A stretch of DNA of 64,000 nt from Pseudoduganella lutea (GCF_004209755.1 NZ_CP035913.1:5642001-5706000), one strand, 5' to 3'; positions 12,950 through 22,260 are shown, counted from the stretch's first letter. The notes: a model not told the origin generated them from the letters alone. Translations and numbers: made by a program.

Positions 12950-13707
12950 GCCCGGCCTCCCAGGCGGCGCGCGGCCACCAGCAGCAGGCCAGCAGTCAGC
13001 AGCACGACCGTCGACGGTTCGGGAACGGCACTTACGTGCACGTCGTCGAGCGCGAACTGCGACAGGTTCAGCATGTCCTCCCCGTTCAGGCATTCGCTTG
13101 CGGCCGTGTACGTACATGCATCGATCGTGATGCGGGTGAAGACAGTAGCGGCGAAGGTGGAGTTCAGTGTCCACTCGCTCCAGTCGTACAGCGCGGGGAA
13201 GTCGGTCGCCGCGGTCAGCGTGCTGCCGTCCAGGCGGGTTCCGGTGATGCGCAGCTGGCCAAACGGCAGCAGTTCGTTCGCGTCACGGGGTGCAATGGCA
13301 CCGAAGCTCAGCGCGGAAACGCGGAAGGCGCTCGCGTCCCCGCGGGAAAGCGTGAGCGAGCCGTCGTTCAAGCCCGCGTAGTACTGCGAAAGGGGAGGGG
13401 GGCATGCCAGCCGCGTACAGGTGTACTCGCTCTCGGCCACCGTGGCACCGGCCAGGCCAGGTTCATAGTCGGGAAAGCTCTGCACATAGTCGCTGTCCGC
13501 GACCTCGGCCAGGAAGCCGTTCGTGGAAAACGTGTCGCCGCCGAGGTAGACCGAACTATCGGCTTGCGAGCTGTGGCTAACGATCTGTTCGAAGTCGATC
13601 ACGTCCGCCTGCGCGGCCGGCGCGGATAGCGCCGCCGCGCAGGCCAGCAAAGCCGGCGCGACGTGACGCCAGTCCGGACGAAGGGTGTTGCGTGAAGTTG
13701 TTTTCAT
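12946..13707 (-). CDS. PEP-CTERM sorting domain protein 2
   Basis: Protein of 253 residues. It has an N-terminal signal peptide (APALLACAAALSAPAAQA), a beta-rich middle, and the PEP-CTERM tail VPEPSTVVLLTAGLLLVAARRLGGRA without the glycine-rich spacer of copy 1. The QFALDDVHV segment just before the tail fits a QFxxD variant seen in some PEP-CTERM families; copy 1 has QFAVGSLSV. The cysteine pattern (CTRLAC; ACTYTAASEC) is conserved with copy 1. The C-terminal GGRA of both copies is partly dictated by the protease ribosome binding site that overlaps it. It is the first gene of cassette 2 and shares the twin-operator promoter design. Confidence 0.9.
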   Translation of the reverse strand: MKTTSRNTLRPDWRHVAPALLACAAALSAPAAQADVIDFEQIVSHSSQADSSVYLGGDTFSTNGFLAEVADSDYVQSFPDYEPGLAGATVAESEYTCTRLACPPPLSQYYAGLNDGSLTLSRGDASAFRVSALSFGAIAPRDANELLPFGQLRITGTRLDGSTLTAATDFPALYDWSEWTLNSTFAATVFTRITIDACTYTAASECLNGEDMLNLSQFALDDVHVSAVPEPSTVVLLTAGLLLVAARRLGGRA

Positions 13708-13777
13708 TGCGTCATACCCTGTTGGTTGAAGAGGAGCCCTGGTTTACTGCGCTGCCGCCCTCTTTTGGAGAGGTTGT

Positions 13778-13791
13778 TGATAGCGCTATCA
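13778..13791. promoter_or_regulatory. Inner palindromic operator of cassette 2
   Basis: TGATAGCGCTATCA is identical over 14 bp to the inner operator of cassette 1. It lies 70 bp upstream of PEP-CTERM gene 2. A CATAAT element on the minus strand ends 6 bp before it, giving a plausible -10. Confidence 0.8.
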
Positions 13792-13942
13792 GGTAAAATT
13801 ATGCTAACTCAAGGGTTACGACGATGCGTTGAAATATTTCAGAATTAAATTCCGTGGAAGGATATCGGGACAAAACGACGTAGGCTTGTCCCTAGTAGGA
13901 GCACTGGCGCCAAGGATCTGCGAGACTGTTGCAAAAAAGCTT

Positions 13943-13956
13943 CGATAGCGCTATCG
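13943..13956. promoter_or_regulatory. Outer palindromic operator of cassette 2
   Basis: CGATAGCGCTATCG is a perfect 14-bp palindrome. Its centre is 165 bp from the inner site, against 166 bp in cassette 1. It sits between the cassette and the terminator of the hydroxybutyrate dehydrogenase gene. Confidence 0.75.
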
Positions 13957-13965
13957 ACGCCTGTC

Positions 13966-13991
13966 GAAAATGCGGCCGCGAGGCGGCCGCA
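13966..13991 (-). terminator. Intrinsic terminator after 3-hydroxybutyrate dehydrogenase
   Basis: TGCGGCCGC and GCGGCCGCA form a 9-bp stem around a 3-base loop. Read on the minus strand it is followed by TTTTC, and it lies 15 bp after the stop of the minus-strand gene. Confidence 0.8.
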
Positions 13992-14005
13992 AGGATTTTA
14001 TTCGG

Positions 14006-14815
14006 TCACTGTGCCACCCAGCCGCCATCGACGTTCCAGGCGGCGCCGCGCACTTCGTTGGCCACGTCGCTGCACAGGAATGCCGCCAGGCCGCCCAGCT
14101 GTTCGGGCGTAACGAAGTCGCCGGACGGCTGCTTGTCGGCCAGCAGCGCACGCTTGGCATCCTCGTTCGACAGGCCGTCGCGGGCGGCCAGGTCGTCGAC
14201 CTGCTTCTGCACCAGCGGCGTCAGCACGAAGCCGGGGCAGATCGCGTTGACCGTGACGCCGGTCCGCGCCGTTTCCAGCGCGGTCACCTTGGTCAGGCCC
14301 ACCAGGCCGTGCTTGGCCGCCACGTAGGCGGACTTGCCGGCCGAGCCCACCAGGCCATGCGCCGAGGCGAGGTTGATGATGCGGCCCCAGTTCTGCTGCC
14401 GCATCCGCGGCAGCGCCAGGCGCGAGGTGTGGAAGGCGGACGTGAGGTTGATGGCGATGATCGCATCCCATTTGTCGACCGGGAAGTCTTCGACGTTGGC
14501 CACGTACTGGATGCCGGCGTTGTTGACGAGCACGTCGATGCCGCCGAATTGTTCGGTCGCGTACGCGAACAGGGCCTCGATCTCGGCCGGCTTGCTCATG
14601 TCGGCGTTGTGGTGTACGGTCTGCACGGCGAATTCCTGTGCCGTGGAGGAGAGCAGGGTGGCGATGTCGTCGGCATTGCCGAAGCCATTGAACATGATAT
14701 TGGCGCCCTGCGCCGCCAGGGCGCGCGCGATGCCCAGGCCGATGCCGGACGTCGACCCCGTCACCAGGGCCGTTTTGCCGGACAGGATCTGCCCGTTCGA
14801 AGGTGTGCTGCTCAT
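14006..14815 (-). CDS. hbdH: 3-hydroxybutyrate dehydrogenase (short-chain dehydrogenase)
   Basis: Protein of 269 residues, classical short-chain dehydrogenase. The NAD-binding TGSTSGIG motif is at 19-26, NNAG is at 98-101, and the catalytic set is S151, Y164 and K168 (SAYVAAKHG). The long PGFVLTPLVQKQVDD block and the SGDFVTPEQLGGLAAFL end are typical of D-3-hydroxybutyrate dehydrogenases, which oxidise 3-hydroxybutyrate to acetoacetate. The start chosen is ATG 14815, with GGAG 6 bp upstream; an earlier in-frame ATG would add nine residues. Together with scoAB this gives a ketone-body / PHB route to acetoacetyl-CoA, though the loci are 11 kb apart. Confidence 0.88.
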   Translation of the reverse strand: MSSTPSNGQILSGKTALVTGSTSGIGLGIARALAAQGANIMFNGFGNADDIATLLSSTAQEFAVQTVHHNADMSKPAEIEALFAYATEQFGGIDVLVNNAGIQYVANVEDFPVDKWDAIIAINLTSAFHTSRLALPRMRQQNWGRIINLASAHGLVGSAGKSAYVAAKHGLVGLTKVTALETARTGVTVNAICPGFVLTPLVQKQVDDLAARDGLSNEDAKRALLADKQPSGDFVTPEQLGGLAAFLCSDVANEVRGAAWNVDGGWVAQ

Positions 14816-14974
14816 GGTTCGCTCCATAGTTGATGGCGGCAATGCCGCAGGTTCCGGGTGCTGCTCCCGGTCCTCTTAATGCTGGCCTAAGCGCTGCGCT
14901 AAACTTGCAAGGGATTTTAGCGGCAACGCACGGTAGAATGTAGCCCAAAAACCAATATCCGGCAGGAGGCCAGG

Positions 14975-15880
14975 ATGCCTGAACCAGCAATCAAGCCAGT
15001 GATCAAGTCGGTGCAATGCCTGTCTCCCGCGGGCTTGCACACGATGGCCTACCAGGAATGGGGAGATCCCGCCAACCCGAGGGTATTGGTGTGCGTGCAT
15101 GGCGTGACCCGCGTGTCCGACGATTTCGACGACCTGGCGCGCGCGCTGGCCGGCAGCTACCGCGTGGTATGCCCCGATGTGGTGGGCCGCGGCCGCTCCG
15201 GCCGGCTGCGCAATCCGGACCTGTACCGCGTCCCGCAATATGTGAGCGACATGGTGACGCTGCTGGCCCGCGTGCTGGCCAATGTCGACGGCGGTGCGGG
15301 CGCGCAGAAGGTGGCGTGGTTCGGCACGTCGATGGGCGGGCTGATCGGCATGGGCCTGGCGGCACTGCCCGGCAGCCCGATCGATCGCCTGGTGTTGAAC
15401 GACATCGGCCCCGTGCTGGACCCGGCGGCGCTGCGCCGCATCGGCGACTACATCGGCCAGGACGTGCGCTTCGCCACGTTCGAGGAAGGGGCGCGCTTCG
15501 TGCGCGACGTGTCCGCATCGTTCGGCCCGCATACCGACGCGCAGTGGGACAAGATGGCGCGCGATGTGCTGCGCCAGGATGCCGATGGCAGCTGGGTGCG
15601 GCACTACGACCTGGCGCTGGCGCAGCCGTTCCGCGCCGTCACGCCCGAATCGGTGGCCGCCGACGAGCACGTGCTATGGGCCGCGTATGACGCGATCCGC
15701 TGTCCCACGCTGCTGGTGCGCGGCGCCGGGTCGGACCTGCTGTCGCATGCGACGGCGCAGATGATGACCGAGCGGGGGCCGCGTGCCCGGCTGGTCGAGT
15801 TCGCCGGCGTGGGCCATGCGCCCACGTTCGTGCAGGCCGACCAGATCGCGGTGGCGCGCGAGTTCCTGCTGGACCTGTAG
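14975..15880 (+). CDS. Alpha/beta fold hydrolase
   Basis: Protein of 301 residues with alpha/beta-hydrolase signatures. The oxyanion region is CVHGVTRVSDDF, the nucleophile elbow is FGTSMGGL (S119), an acidic residue lies in RGAGSDLLS near 250, and the catalytic histidine is H281 in GVGHAPTF. AGGAGG precedes the ATG at a good distance. The substrate cannot be read from sequence; relatives include esterases and ring-cleavage product hydrolases. A RidA gene follows after 46 bp on the same strand and may be co-transcribed. Confidence 0.87.
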   Translation: MPEPAIKPVIKSVQCLSPAGLHTMAYQEWGDPANPRVLVCVHGVTRVSDDFDDLARALAGSYRVVCPDVVGRGRSGRLRNPDLYRVPQYVSDMVTLLARVLANVDGGAGAQKVAWFGTSMGGLIGMGLAALPGSPIDRLVLNDIGPVLDPAALRRIGDYIGQDVRFATFEEGARFVRDVSASFGPHTDAQWDKMARDVLRQDADGSWVRHYDLALAQPFRAVTPESVAADEHVLWAAYDAIRCPTLLVRGAGSDLLSHATAQMMTERGPRARLVEFAGVGHAPTFVQADQIAVAREFLLDL

Positions 15881-15926
15881 TGTTAACCCGTAAGTTTTTT
15901 AGTTGAACCTGTAGAAAAGAGAAGAA

Positions 15927-16280
15927 ATGGAAATCAAACGACTGTATGTAGGCAAGCGCATGTCCGAAGTGGCGATCCACAACAACACCGTGTACCTGGC
16001 TGGCCAGGTTGCCGCCAGCGAACCGGACGCCGACATCAAGGGCCAGACCCGCGAAGTGCTGGCGGCGATCGACAAGCTGCTGGCCGAAGCAGGCAGCGAC
16101 AAGAGCTGCATCCTGTCCACCCAGATCTTCATCAAGAACCTCGCGGACTTCGCGGACATGAACGAAGTGTGGGAAGAATGGGTCGCGCAAGGCCATACGC
16201 CGCCGCGTGCCACCGTCGAGGCGAACCTGGCCAACCCGGCCTGGCTGATCGAAATCGTCGTCGTCGCCGCCCAGCGCTGA
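15927..16280 (+). CDS. RidA family protein (2-iminobutanoate/2-iminopropanoate deaminase-like)
   Basis: Protein of 117 residues with the RidA fold: LYVGKRMSEVAIHNNTVYLAGQV at the N-terminus and IFIKNLADFADMNEVWEEW in the middle. The motif HTPPRATVEANLA keeps the arginine that binds the carboxylate of the imine substrate in canonical RidA enzymes, unlike the RidA-like protein at 26-418. Its probable role is hydrolysis of reactive enamine/imine intermediates released by PLP enzymes, in the cytoplasm as a trimer. A strong terminator follows. Confidence 0.9.
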   Translation: MEIKRLYVGKRMSEVAIHNNTVYLAGQVAASEPDADIKGQTREVLAAIDKLLAEAGSDKSCILSTQIFIKNLADFADMNEVWEEWVAQGHTPPRATVEANLANPAWLIEIVVVAAQR

Positions 16281-16297
16281 TCGGCACGGGTAGCAAG

Positions 16298-16325
16298 CGG
16301 GAAGCCGGCCCGGCTTCCCGTTTTT
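16298..16325 (+). terminator. Intrinsic terminator after ridA
   Basis: CGGGAAGCCG and CGGCTTCCCG form a 10-bp stem around a 3-base loop followed by TTTTT. It separates the ridA transcript from relA. Confidence 0.9.
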
Positions 16326-16366
16326 CAGGCAGCACTTTCCGCAGCAAGCAGTAAAGGTTTTTTGTC

Positions 16367-18610
16367 ATGGTCTCCATTGCGGCGCTGAACAGCGCAACGT
16401 CCGAACAGCTGGTGCTTGGCTTGTCCAGCGACGATGGCGCGCGGGTGCTTGCCGCCCTCGATTTCGCCAGCGCGGCCTATACCGGCAAGCGCTGCACGAG
16501 CGGCCAGCCGGCCTTCGATTTCGCCGTCGGCGCGGCTTCCACGCTGGCGCTGCTCAATACCGACGCGGCCACGCGGATTGCCGCGCTGCTGTTCGAGCTT
16601 TGCCTGCTCGACCCCGCGCAGGGCATCGGCATCGAACCCAGGTTCGGCAAGGAAGTGGCCGACCTGGTCACCGGCGTGCACCAGCTGATCCGCCTGCGCG
16701 AGCTCACGCAGGGCTCGCCTTCCGCCGCGCGCGGCAAGAACGCGGCCCAGCAGGCAGTGGCGCAGATGGAAACGCTGCGCAAGATGCTGCTGGCGATGGC
16801 CAGCGACATGCGCGTGGTACTGGTGCGGCTGGCGTCGTGCTGCAGCACGCTGCGCTGGTTCGCCGACCAGAAGATCTTCAATGAAATGACGCGCGCCTAT
16901 GGCCGCGAAACGCTGGACCTGTATGCGCCGCTGGCGAACCGCCTCGGCATCTGGCAGATCAAGTGGGAGCTGGAAGACCTGTCGTTCCGCTTCATCGAGC
17001 CGGAAAGCTACAAGCGCATCGCCAAGATGCTGGAAGAAAAGCGCATGATGCGCGAAAGCTTCGTCACGCACTCGATCGAGCGGCTGCAGTCGGAGCTGGC
17101 CGGCGCCGGCATCAAGGCCGAGGTGTTCGGCCGGCCGAAGCACATCTACAGCATCTGGAACAAGATGCGCGGCAAGGAGCTCGATTTCACCGAGCTGTAT
17201 GACGTGCGCGCGTTCCGCGTGATCGTGGCGGACGTGAAGACGTGCTACACGGTGCTCGGCGTGGTGCACAACATCTGGACGCCGATCCCGAAGGAATTCG
17301 ACGACTACATCTCGCGGCCCAAGCCGAACGGCTACCAGTCGCTGCACACGGTGGTCATGGCGGACGATGGCCGGCCGCTGGAGGTGCAGATCCGTACCCA
17401 GGAGATGCACAGCTTCGCCGAGTACGGCGTGGCCGCGCACTGGCGCTACAAGGAAGAAGGCAATTCCAGCTTCCAGGGCCAGAAGTACGATGAAAAGATC
17501 GCCTGGCTGCGCCAGCTGCTGGCGTGGAAGACCGACGTGGCCGATGCGGTCGTCGGGCAGGAGGAATTGCAGCGCGAATGGGTGGAAAAGCTGAAGGAGG
17601 CGGCGCTGGACGACCGCATCTTCGTGCTGACCCCGCAGGCACGCGTGCTTGAACTGCCGGTCGGTGCCACGCCGATCGATTTCGCCTACCACCTGCACAG
17701 CGACGTGGGCCACCGCTGCCGCGGCGCGCGCGTCGATGGCGTGATGGTGCCGCTCAATACGCAGCTGAAAAGCGGGCAGACGTGCGAGATCATCACGGCC
17801 AAGGGCGCGCCCGGCACGGCCGGCCCGTCGCGCGACTGGCTGAGCCCGGGCTATGCGGTCAGCAACCGCACGCGCGCCAAGGTGCGCGCCTGGTTCCATG
17901 CGATCGATGTGCAGGAAACGCTGTCGCACGGCCGCTCGCTGGTGGAAAAATCGCTGCAGCGCGAAGGCAAGACGGCCGTCAACCTGGAGACGCTGGCGCA
18001 AAAGCTCGGTTTCGCCAAGGTCGATGAGCTCTTCCTTGCCGTGGGCAAGGAGGAATTCAGCCTGCGGCACGTGGAGCACGCGCTGCACGACAACGCCGAG
18101 CCGACGCCGCCCGAAGACGCGGTGGTGCTGAACAAGAGCCGTGCCTCGTCGACGGAGCAGGGCGCCAAGTCGGGCGTGCTGGTGGTCGGCACCGAGGGCC
18201 TGATGACGCAACTGGCCCGGTGCTGCAAACCGGCACCGCCCGACCCGATCGTGGGCTTCGTCACGCGCGGCAAGGGGGTATCGATCCACCGTTTGTCGTG
18301 CAAGAACTTCGCCGAAATGCGGATCAAGGCGCCCGAGCGCGTGATCGTCACCGAATGGGGCGATGGCCAGCGCGAAACCGTCTACCCCGTGGACCTGTTC
18401 GTGCTGGCGGGCGACCGCCAGGGCCTGCTGCGCGATATCTCCGAAGTGTTTTCGCGCGAAAAGATCAACGTGATCGGCGTGAACACGCAAAGCGCGAAAG
18501 GCCAGGCGCGCATGACCTTCACCGCGGAAATCGGTTCGACGGCGCAGGTGCACAAGGCACTGGCCGCGATTTCGGAGGTGACCGGCGTGCTGGAGGCGCG
18601 GCGGGCCTGA
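16367..18610 (+). CDS. relA: GTP pyrophosphokinase (ppGpp synthetase I) RelA
   Basis: Protein of 747 residues, the usual length for RelA. The N-terminal HD region (about 1-190) lacks the histidine-aspartate hydrolase pairs, so it should only synthesise (p)ppGpp. The synthetase domain (about 230-370) has GRPKHIYSIWNKM, YDVRAFRVIV and EFDDYISRPKPNGYQSLHT; the E-x-D-D signature marks the monofunctional RelA branch. A TGS domain (about 420-485, FVLTPQARVLELPVGATPIDFAYH), a conserved-cysteine domain (LARCCKPAPPDPI) and a C-terminal ACT domain follow, as expected for ribosome and uncharged-tRNA sensing. TAAAGG lies 9 bp before the ATG. Confidence 0.95.
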   Translation: MVSIAALNSATSEQLVLGLSSDDGARVLAALDFASAAYTGKRCTSGQPAFDFAVGAASTLALLNTDAATRIAALLFELCLLDPAQGIGIEPRFGKEVADLVTGVHQLIRLRELTQGSPSAARGKNAAQQAVAQMETLRKMLLAMASDMRVVLVRLASCCSTLRWFADQKIFNEMTRAYGRETLDLYAPLANRLGIWQIKWELEDLSFRFIEPESYKRIAKMLEEKRMMRESFVTHSIERLQSELAGAGIKAEVFGRPKHIYSIWNKMRGKELDFTELYDVRAFRVIVADVKTCYTVLGVVHNIWTPIPKEFDDYISRPKPNGYQSLHTVVMADDGRPLEVQIRTQEMHSFAEYGVAAHWRYKEEGNSSFQGQKYDEKIAWLRQLLAWKTDVADAVVGQEELQREWVEKLKEAALDDRIFVLTPQARVLELPVGATPIDFAYHLHSDVGHRCRGARVDGVMVPLNTQLKSGQTCEIITAKGAPGTAGPSRDWLSPGYAVSNRTRAKVRAWFHAIDVQETLSHGRSLVEKSLQREGKTAVNLETLAQKLGFAKVDELFLAVGKEEFSLRHVEHALHDNAEPTPPEDAVVLNKSRASSTEQGAKSGVLVVGTEGLMTQLARCCKPAPPDPIVGFVTRGKGVSIHRLSCKNFAEMRIKAPERVIVTEWGDGQRETVYPVDLFVLAGDRQGLLRDISEVFSREKINVIGVNTQSAKGQARMTFTAEIGSTAQVHKALAAISEVTGVLEARRA

Positions 18611-18817
18611 AGCTGCCTTGCCCGCCATGCGCAAGAGCGCCAGCCGATACACGGCCGCGTTTCGCCTGGCGGCCTGCGCTACGGTGCGGGGAGATTGTCA
18701 GTGCCGGCTCGGAGCATGGCGGCGCGATGCCACGGCACCGGTCTTCCCGCGTGTCGGAAGCGTGCACCCGGCCTCATTCCAGACGACGCGCGAACGGTCG
18801 GCACAGCTTGTTGCCGG

Positions 18818-19735
18818 CTATTGCGGCCGCCCCTGCCGGCCCGCCAATTCGGCCTGCAGCGTGATGTGGTCGATGCCATGTTTTTCGATCAGCATGGCGC
18901 GGATCGCCTTCAGTGTGGCGGGCCAGTGCTGCAGGTCGTGCACTTCCACGTGGCCGATCAGCGCCGGCTGGCCCGGTGCCATGTCCCACACATGCAGGTC
19001 GTGCACCGACGCCACGCCGTCGATGCCTTCGAGGTCGTTCCCCACTTTTTCGTAGTCGATATCGTCCGGCACGCCTTCCATCAGGTGATGGCCCGATTCG
19101 CGCAGGATGCCGATGGTGGACTTCAGCAGCAGCAGCGACACCAGCAGCGACAGCAGTGGGTCGATCTGCATCCAGCCGGTGAAGTAGATGACGGCGCCGG
19201 CGGCCAGCGCGGCCACGGACCCGAGCATGTCACCCATCACGTGCACCAGTGCCGCGCGCGTGTTCATGCTTTCCTTGTCCTTCGACAGCACCAGCGCGAC
19301 CAGTATGTTGACCACCAGGCCGATTGCCGCCACGCCGGCCACGGTGCCGCCCTGCACGGCCTGCGGCTGGGCGAAGCGGTGCACCGCCTCGAACACGATC
19401 CAGCCGATCACCAGCAGCATGACGAGGCCATTGACGAACGCGGCCAGCGCCTCGGCGCGGCCGAAGCCGAACGAGTAGCGCGAGGAGGGCGGGCGCTTGG
19501 CGATCAGTTGCGCCAGCAGCGCAAGGCCCAGCGACGCGGCATCGGTCAGCATGTGGCCGGCGTCGGCGATCAGTGCCAGCGAATTGGCCATGAAGCCTGC
19601 CACGACCTCGACCGCGGCAAAGGTCAGCGTCAGCCCCACGGCCCAGGCCAGGATGGCCAGGCTGCGGTCGGCCCGCTGGTGCTTGTACTTGGCGTCGCCC
19701 TTCAGGTGGGCATGCAGGTGGCTGGTGGCGGTCAT
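18818..19735 (-). CDS. Cation diffusion facilitator family transporter
   Basis: Protein of 305 residues of the CDF family (ZitB/CzcD/DmeF type), exporting divalent metal ions such as Zn2+ or Co2+ in exchange for protons. Six membrane helices are visible. The metal-site motifs are DAGHMLTDAAS in helix II and VHVMGDMLGS in helix V. The N-terminus is histidine-rich (SHLHAHLKGDAKYKHQ). The C-terminal cytoplasmic domain holds VHDLHVWDMAPGQPALIGHVEV. The start at 19735 was chosen because the upstream extension reads into the tRNA promoter region and is not membrane-like. Metal specificity is not decided by sequence alone. Confidence 0.92.
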   Translation of the reverse strand: MTATSHLHAHLKGDAKYKHQRADRSLAILAWAVGLTLTFAAVEVVAGFMANSLALIADAGHMLTDAASLGLALLAQLIAKRPPSSRYSFGFGRAEALAAFVNGLVMLLVIGWIVFEAVHRFAQPQAVQGGTVAGVAAIGLVVNILVALVLSKDKESMNTRAALVHVMGDMLGSVAALAAGAVIYFTGWMQIDPLLSLLVSLLLLKSTIGILRESGHHLMEGVPDDIDYEKVGNDLEGIDGVASVHDLHVWDMAPGQPALIGHVEVHDLQHWPATLKAIRAMLIEKHGIDHITLQAELAGRQGRPQ

Positions 19736-19857
19736 TGCTCTATGGTCGAGGGTGTTACAAAAATATAGCATGCACACCGGCCGCGCATGATTGCGGCCCT
19801 GATGGCGGTGGGGTTGCCACGCCCCGGGCTGCTCCTGGGGCAATTTCATTCTGGCCC

Positions 19858-19886
19858 TTGTCTTATCGGCGCCACGTCACTATAAT
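19858..19886 (+). promoter_or_regulatory. Sigma-70 promoter of the tRNA-Val pair
   Basis: TTGTCT (19858-19863) and TATAAT (19881-19886) are separated by exactly 17 bp. The -10 element ends 10 bp before the first tRNA gene. Confidence 0.75.
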
Positions 19887-19896
19887 GCTCGGCATT

Positions 19897-19973
19897 GGGC
19901 GGTTAGTTCAGCTGGTTAGAATACTTGGTCGACATCCAAGGGGTCGGGGATTCGAATTCCTCACCGCCCACCA
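19897..19973 (+). tRNA. tRNA-Val (anticodon GAC), copy 1
   Basis: The 77-base cloverleaf has acceptor stem GGGCGGT/ACCGCCC, D stem GTTC/GAAT, anticodon stem CTTGG/CCAAG, T stem GGGGA/TCCTC and an encoded CCA. The anticodon loop is TCGACAT, giving GAC (Val). Two positions are unusual. Position 33, almost always U, is C. The near-universal G53-C61 pair of the T stem is A-U. An identical copy follows at 20059. Confidence 0.88.
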
Positions 19974-20058
19974 GAATGCGAGGGACTTGCTTCACGGCGT
20001 GATGCAAGTTCGTCAATTCAAGTTGTGCAAGGTAATAAGGTAGCAAGGCAGTACAAGC

Positions 20059-20135
20059 GGGCGGTTAGTTCAGCTGGTTAGAATACTTGGTCGACATCCA
20101 AGGGGTCGGGGATTCGAATTCCTCACCGCCCACCA
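20059..20135 (+). tRNA. tRNA-Val (anticodon GAC), copy 2
   Basis: This is identical over all 77 bases to the copy at 19897-19973, including C33 and the A53-U61 pair. The 85-bp spacer between the copies is not repeated after the second. The two genes appear to be one transcript ending at the terminator at 20266-20290. Confidence 0.88.
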
Positions 20136-20265
20136 GAACACTTCAGTAACATTCAATGTAAGAGCGAGAAAGGCAATCCGGTTATGACACCGCGAACTAC
20201 AACCGCTAAGGTTTGGTGAGTGACGCTAGTCGATCGGCTTTCTTTGGCTTTTCAAATTGAAAGAT

Positions 20266-20290
20266 AACGCGGCTAGTCCGCGTTTTTTTT
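20266..20290 (+). terminator. Intrinsic terminator after the tRNA pair
   Basis: AACGCGG and CCGCGTT form a 7-bp stem around a 5-base loop, followed by a long T run. It ends 62 bp before thrS. Confidence 0.85.
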
Positions 20291-20352
20291 CGTCCCTGTT
20301 TTCCCCTTATTTCAGTTGAGTTTTTACGGCCCCGTGCCGATTGGAGATCATG

Positions 20353-22260
20353 ATGGTATCAGTCCGACTTCCCGATGGATCCGTGCGCCAGTTCGATGCG
20401 CCGGTCACCGTGGCCCAGGTGGCCTCCAACATCAGCACGAGCCTGGGCAAGGCCGCGCTGGCAGGCAAGGTTGACGGCAAAGTGGTCGACACCTCGTTCC
20501 TGATCGAGCAGGATGCCGACGTGGCGATCGTCACCGACAGGGATCCCGAAGGCCTGGACGTGATCCGTCACTCGACGGCCCACCTGCTGGCCTACGCCGT
20601 CAAGGAGCTGTTCCCGGATGCGCAGGTGACGATCGGCCCGACGATCGAAAACGGTTTCTACTACGACTTCTCGTACAAGCGCCCGTTCACGCCGGATGAC
20701 CTGGTGGCGATCGAAAAGAAGATGGCCGAGCTGGCGAAGAAGGACGAGCCCGTCACCCGCAAGGTGCTGCCGCGCGACGAGGCCGTGGCGTACTTCAAGT
20801 CGATCGGCGAAGAATACAAGGCCGAGATCATCGCCTCGATCCCGGCGAATGAGGACGTGTCGCTGTACAGCGAAGGCAAGTTCACCGACCTGTGCCGCGG
20901 CCCGCACGTGCCGTCGACGGGCAAGCTGAAGGTCTTCAAGCTGATGAAGCTGGCTGGCGCCTACTGGCGCGGCGATTCGAAGAACGAGATGCTGCAGCGC
21001 GTGTACGGCACCGCCTGGACGAAGAAGGAAGACCAGGAGCTGTACCTTCACAACCTGGAAGAGGCGGAAAAGCGCGACCACCGCAAGCTGGGCAAGCAGC
21101 TGGACTTCTTCCACTTCCAGGATGAGGCGCCGGGCCTCGTGTTCTGGCATCCGAAAGGCTGGACCATCTGGCAACAGGTCGAGCAGTACATGCGCAAGAA
21201 ATACCAGGACAACGGCTACCAGGAAGTGAAGGCGCCGCAGATCCTGGATGCCAGCCTGTGGGCCAAGACGGGCCACTGGGACAACTACCGTGAAAACATG
21301 TTCGTCACGGAATCGGAAAACCGCTCGTATGCGCTGAAGCCGATGAATTGCCCGGGTCACGTGCAGATCTTCAATTCCGACCTGCGCTCTTATCGCGACT
21401 TGCCGCTGCGCTACGGCGAATTCGGCCAGTGCCACCGCAACGAGCCGTCCGGCGCGCTGCACGGCATCATGCGCGTGCGCGGTTTCACGCAGGACGACGG
21501 CCACATCTTCTGCACGCACGAGCAGATCGAGCCGGAAGTGGTGGCATTCCACCAGCAGGCGATGGCGGTGTACGAGGACTTCGACTTCACCAATATCGAG
21601 GTGAAGCTGGCGTTGCGTCCTGATAACCGCATCGGTACCGATGAAGTGTGGAACGACGCGGAAGAGGCGCTGCGCCAGGGCCTGCGCGCCTGCGGCGTGA
21701 CGTGGACGGAGCTGCCGGGCGAGGGTGCGTTCTACGGCCCGAAGATCGAATACCACCTGAAGGATTCGCTCGGTCGCCCATGGCAGGTTGGCACGATGCA
21801 GGTCGACTTCTTCATGCCCGAACGCCTCGGTGCGCAATATGTCGCCGAAGACAATACGAAAAAGACCCCGGTGATGCTGCACCGCGCGATCGTCGGGTCG
21901 ATGGAGCGTTTCATCGGCATCCTGATCGAGAACTATGCCGGCGCGCTGCCGATGTGGCTGGCGCCGGTGCAGGTTGCCATCCTGAACATCTCGGACGGCC
22001 AGGCGCAATACGCCACCGAGCTGGCCGCCAAGCTGCGCAAGCTGGGCCTGCGCGTCACGGCTGATTTGCGCAACGAGAAGATCACGTATAAAATACGCGA
22101 ACATTCCGTCCAAAAATTGCCTTATATCCTTGTTATCGGAGATAAGGAACGGGACGCCAATACCGTGGCCGTGCGTGCGCGGGGCAATATCGACCTGGGT
22201 GTCATGTCGATCGATGCCCTGGTTGAGCGACTCCAGCAGGATGTCGCCAACAAAGCCTGA
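20353..22260 (+). CDS. thrS: Threonine--tRNA ligase
   Basis: Protein of 635 residues, class II threonyl-tRNA synthetase of normal length. Domains: TGS (about 1-62, beginning [16 protein letters not shown]), editing domain (about 65-225, [11 protein letters not shown] and the [12 protein letters not shown] region), catalytic core (about 245-535) with the zinc-cysteine MNCPGH motif and [19 protein letters not shown], and the C-terminal anticodon-binding domain from about 540. The start chosen is ATG 20353, with GGAG 6 bp upstream; the ATG immediately before it would sit only 3 bp from GGAG. It heads the conserved thrS-infC-rpmI-rplT-pheST-ihfA cluster. Confidence 0.96.
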   Translation: MVSVRLPDGSVRQFDAPVTVAQVASNISTSLGKAALAGKVDGKVVDTSFLIEQDADVAIVTDRDPEGLDVIRHSTAHLLAYAVKELFPDAQVTIGPTIENGFYYDFSYKRPFTPDDLVAIEKKMAELAKKDEPVTRKVLPRDEAVAYFKSIGEEYKAEIIASIPANEDVSLYSEGKFTDLCRGPHVPSTGKLKVFKLMKLAGAYWRGDSKNEMLQRVYGTAWTKKEDQELYLHNLEEAEKRDHRKLGKQLDFFHFQDEAPGLVFWHPKGWTIWQQVEQYMRKKYQDNGYQEVKAPQILDASLWAKTGHWDNYRENMFVTESENRSYALKPMNCPGHVQIFNSDLRSYRDLPLRYGEFGQCHRNEPSGALHGIMRVRGFTQDDGHIFCTHEQIEPEVVAFHQQAMAVYEDFDFTNIEVKLALRPDNRIGTDEVWNDAEEALRQGLRACGVTWTELPGEGAFYGPKIEYHLKDSLGRPWQVGTMQVDFFMPERLGAQYVAEDNTKKTPVMLHRAIVGSMERFIGILIENYAGALPMWLAPVQVAILNISDGQAQYATELAAKLRKLGLRVTADLRNEKITYKIREHSVQKLPYILVIGDKERDANTVAVRARGNIDLGVMSIDALVERLQQDVANKA

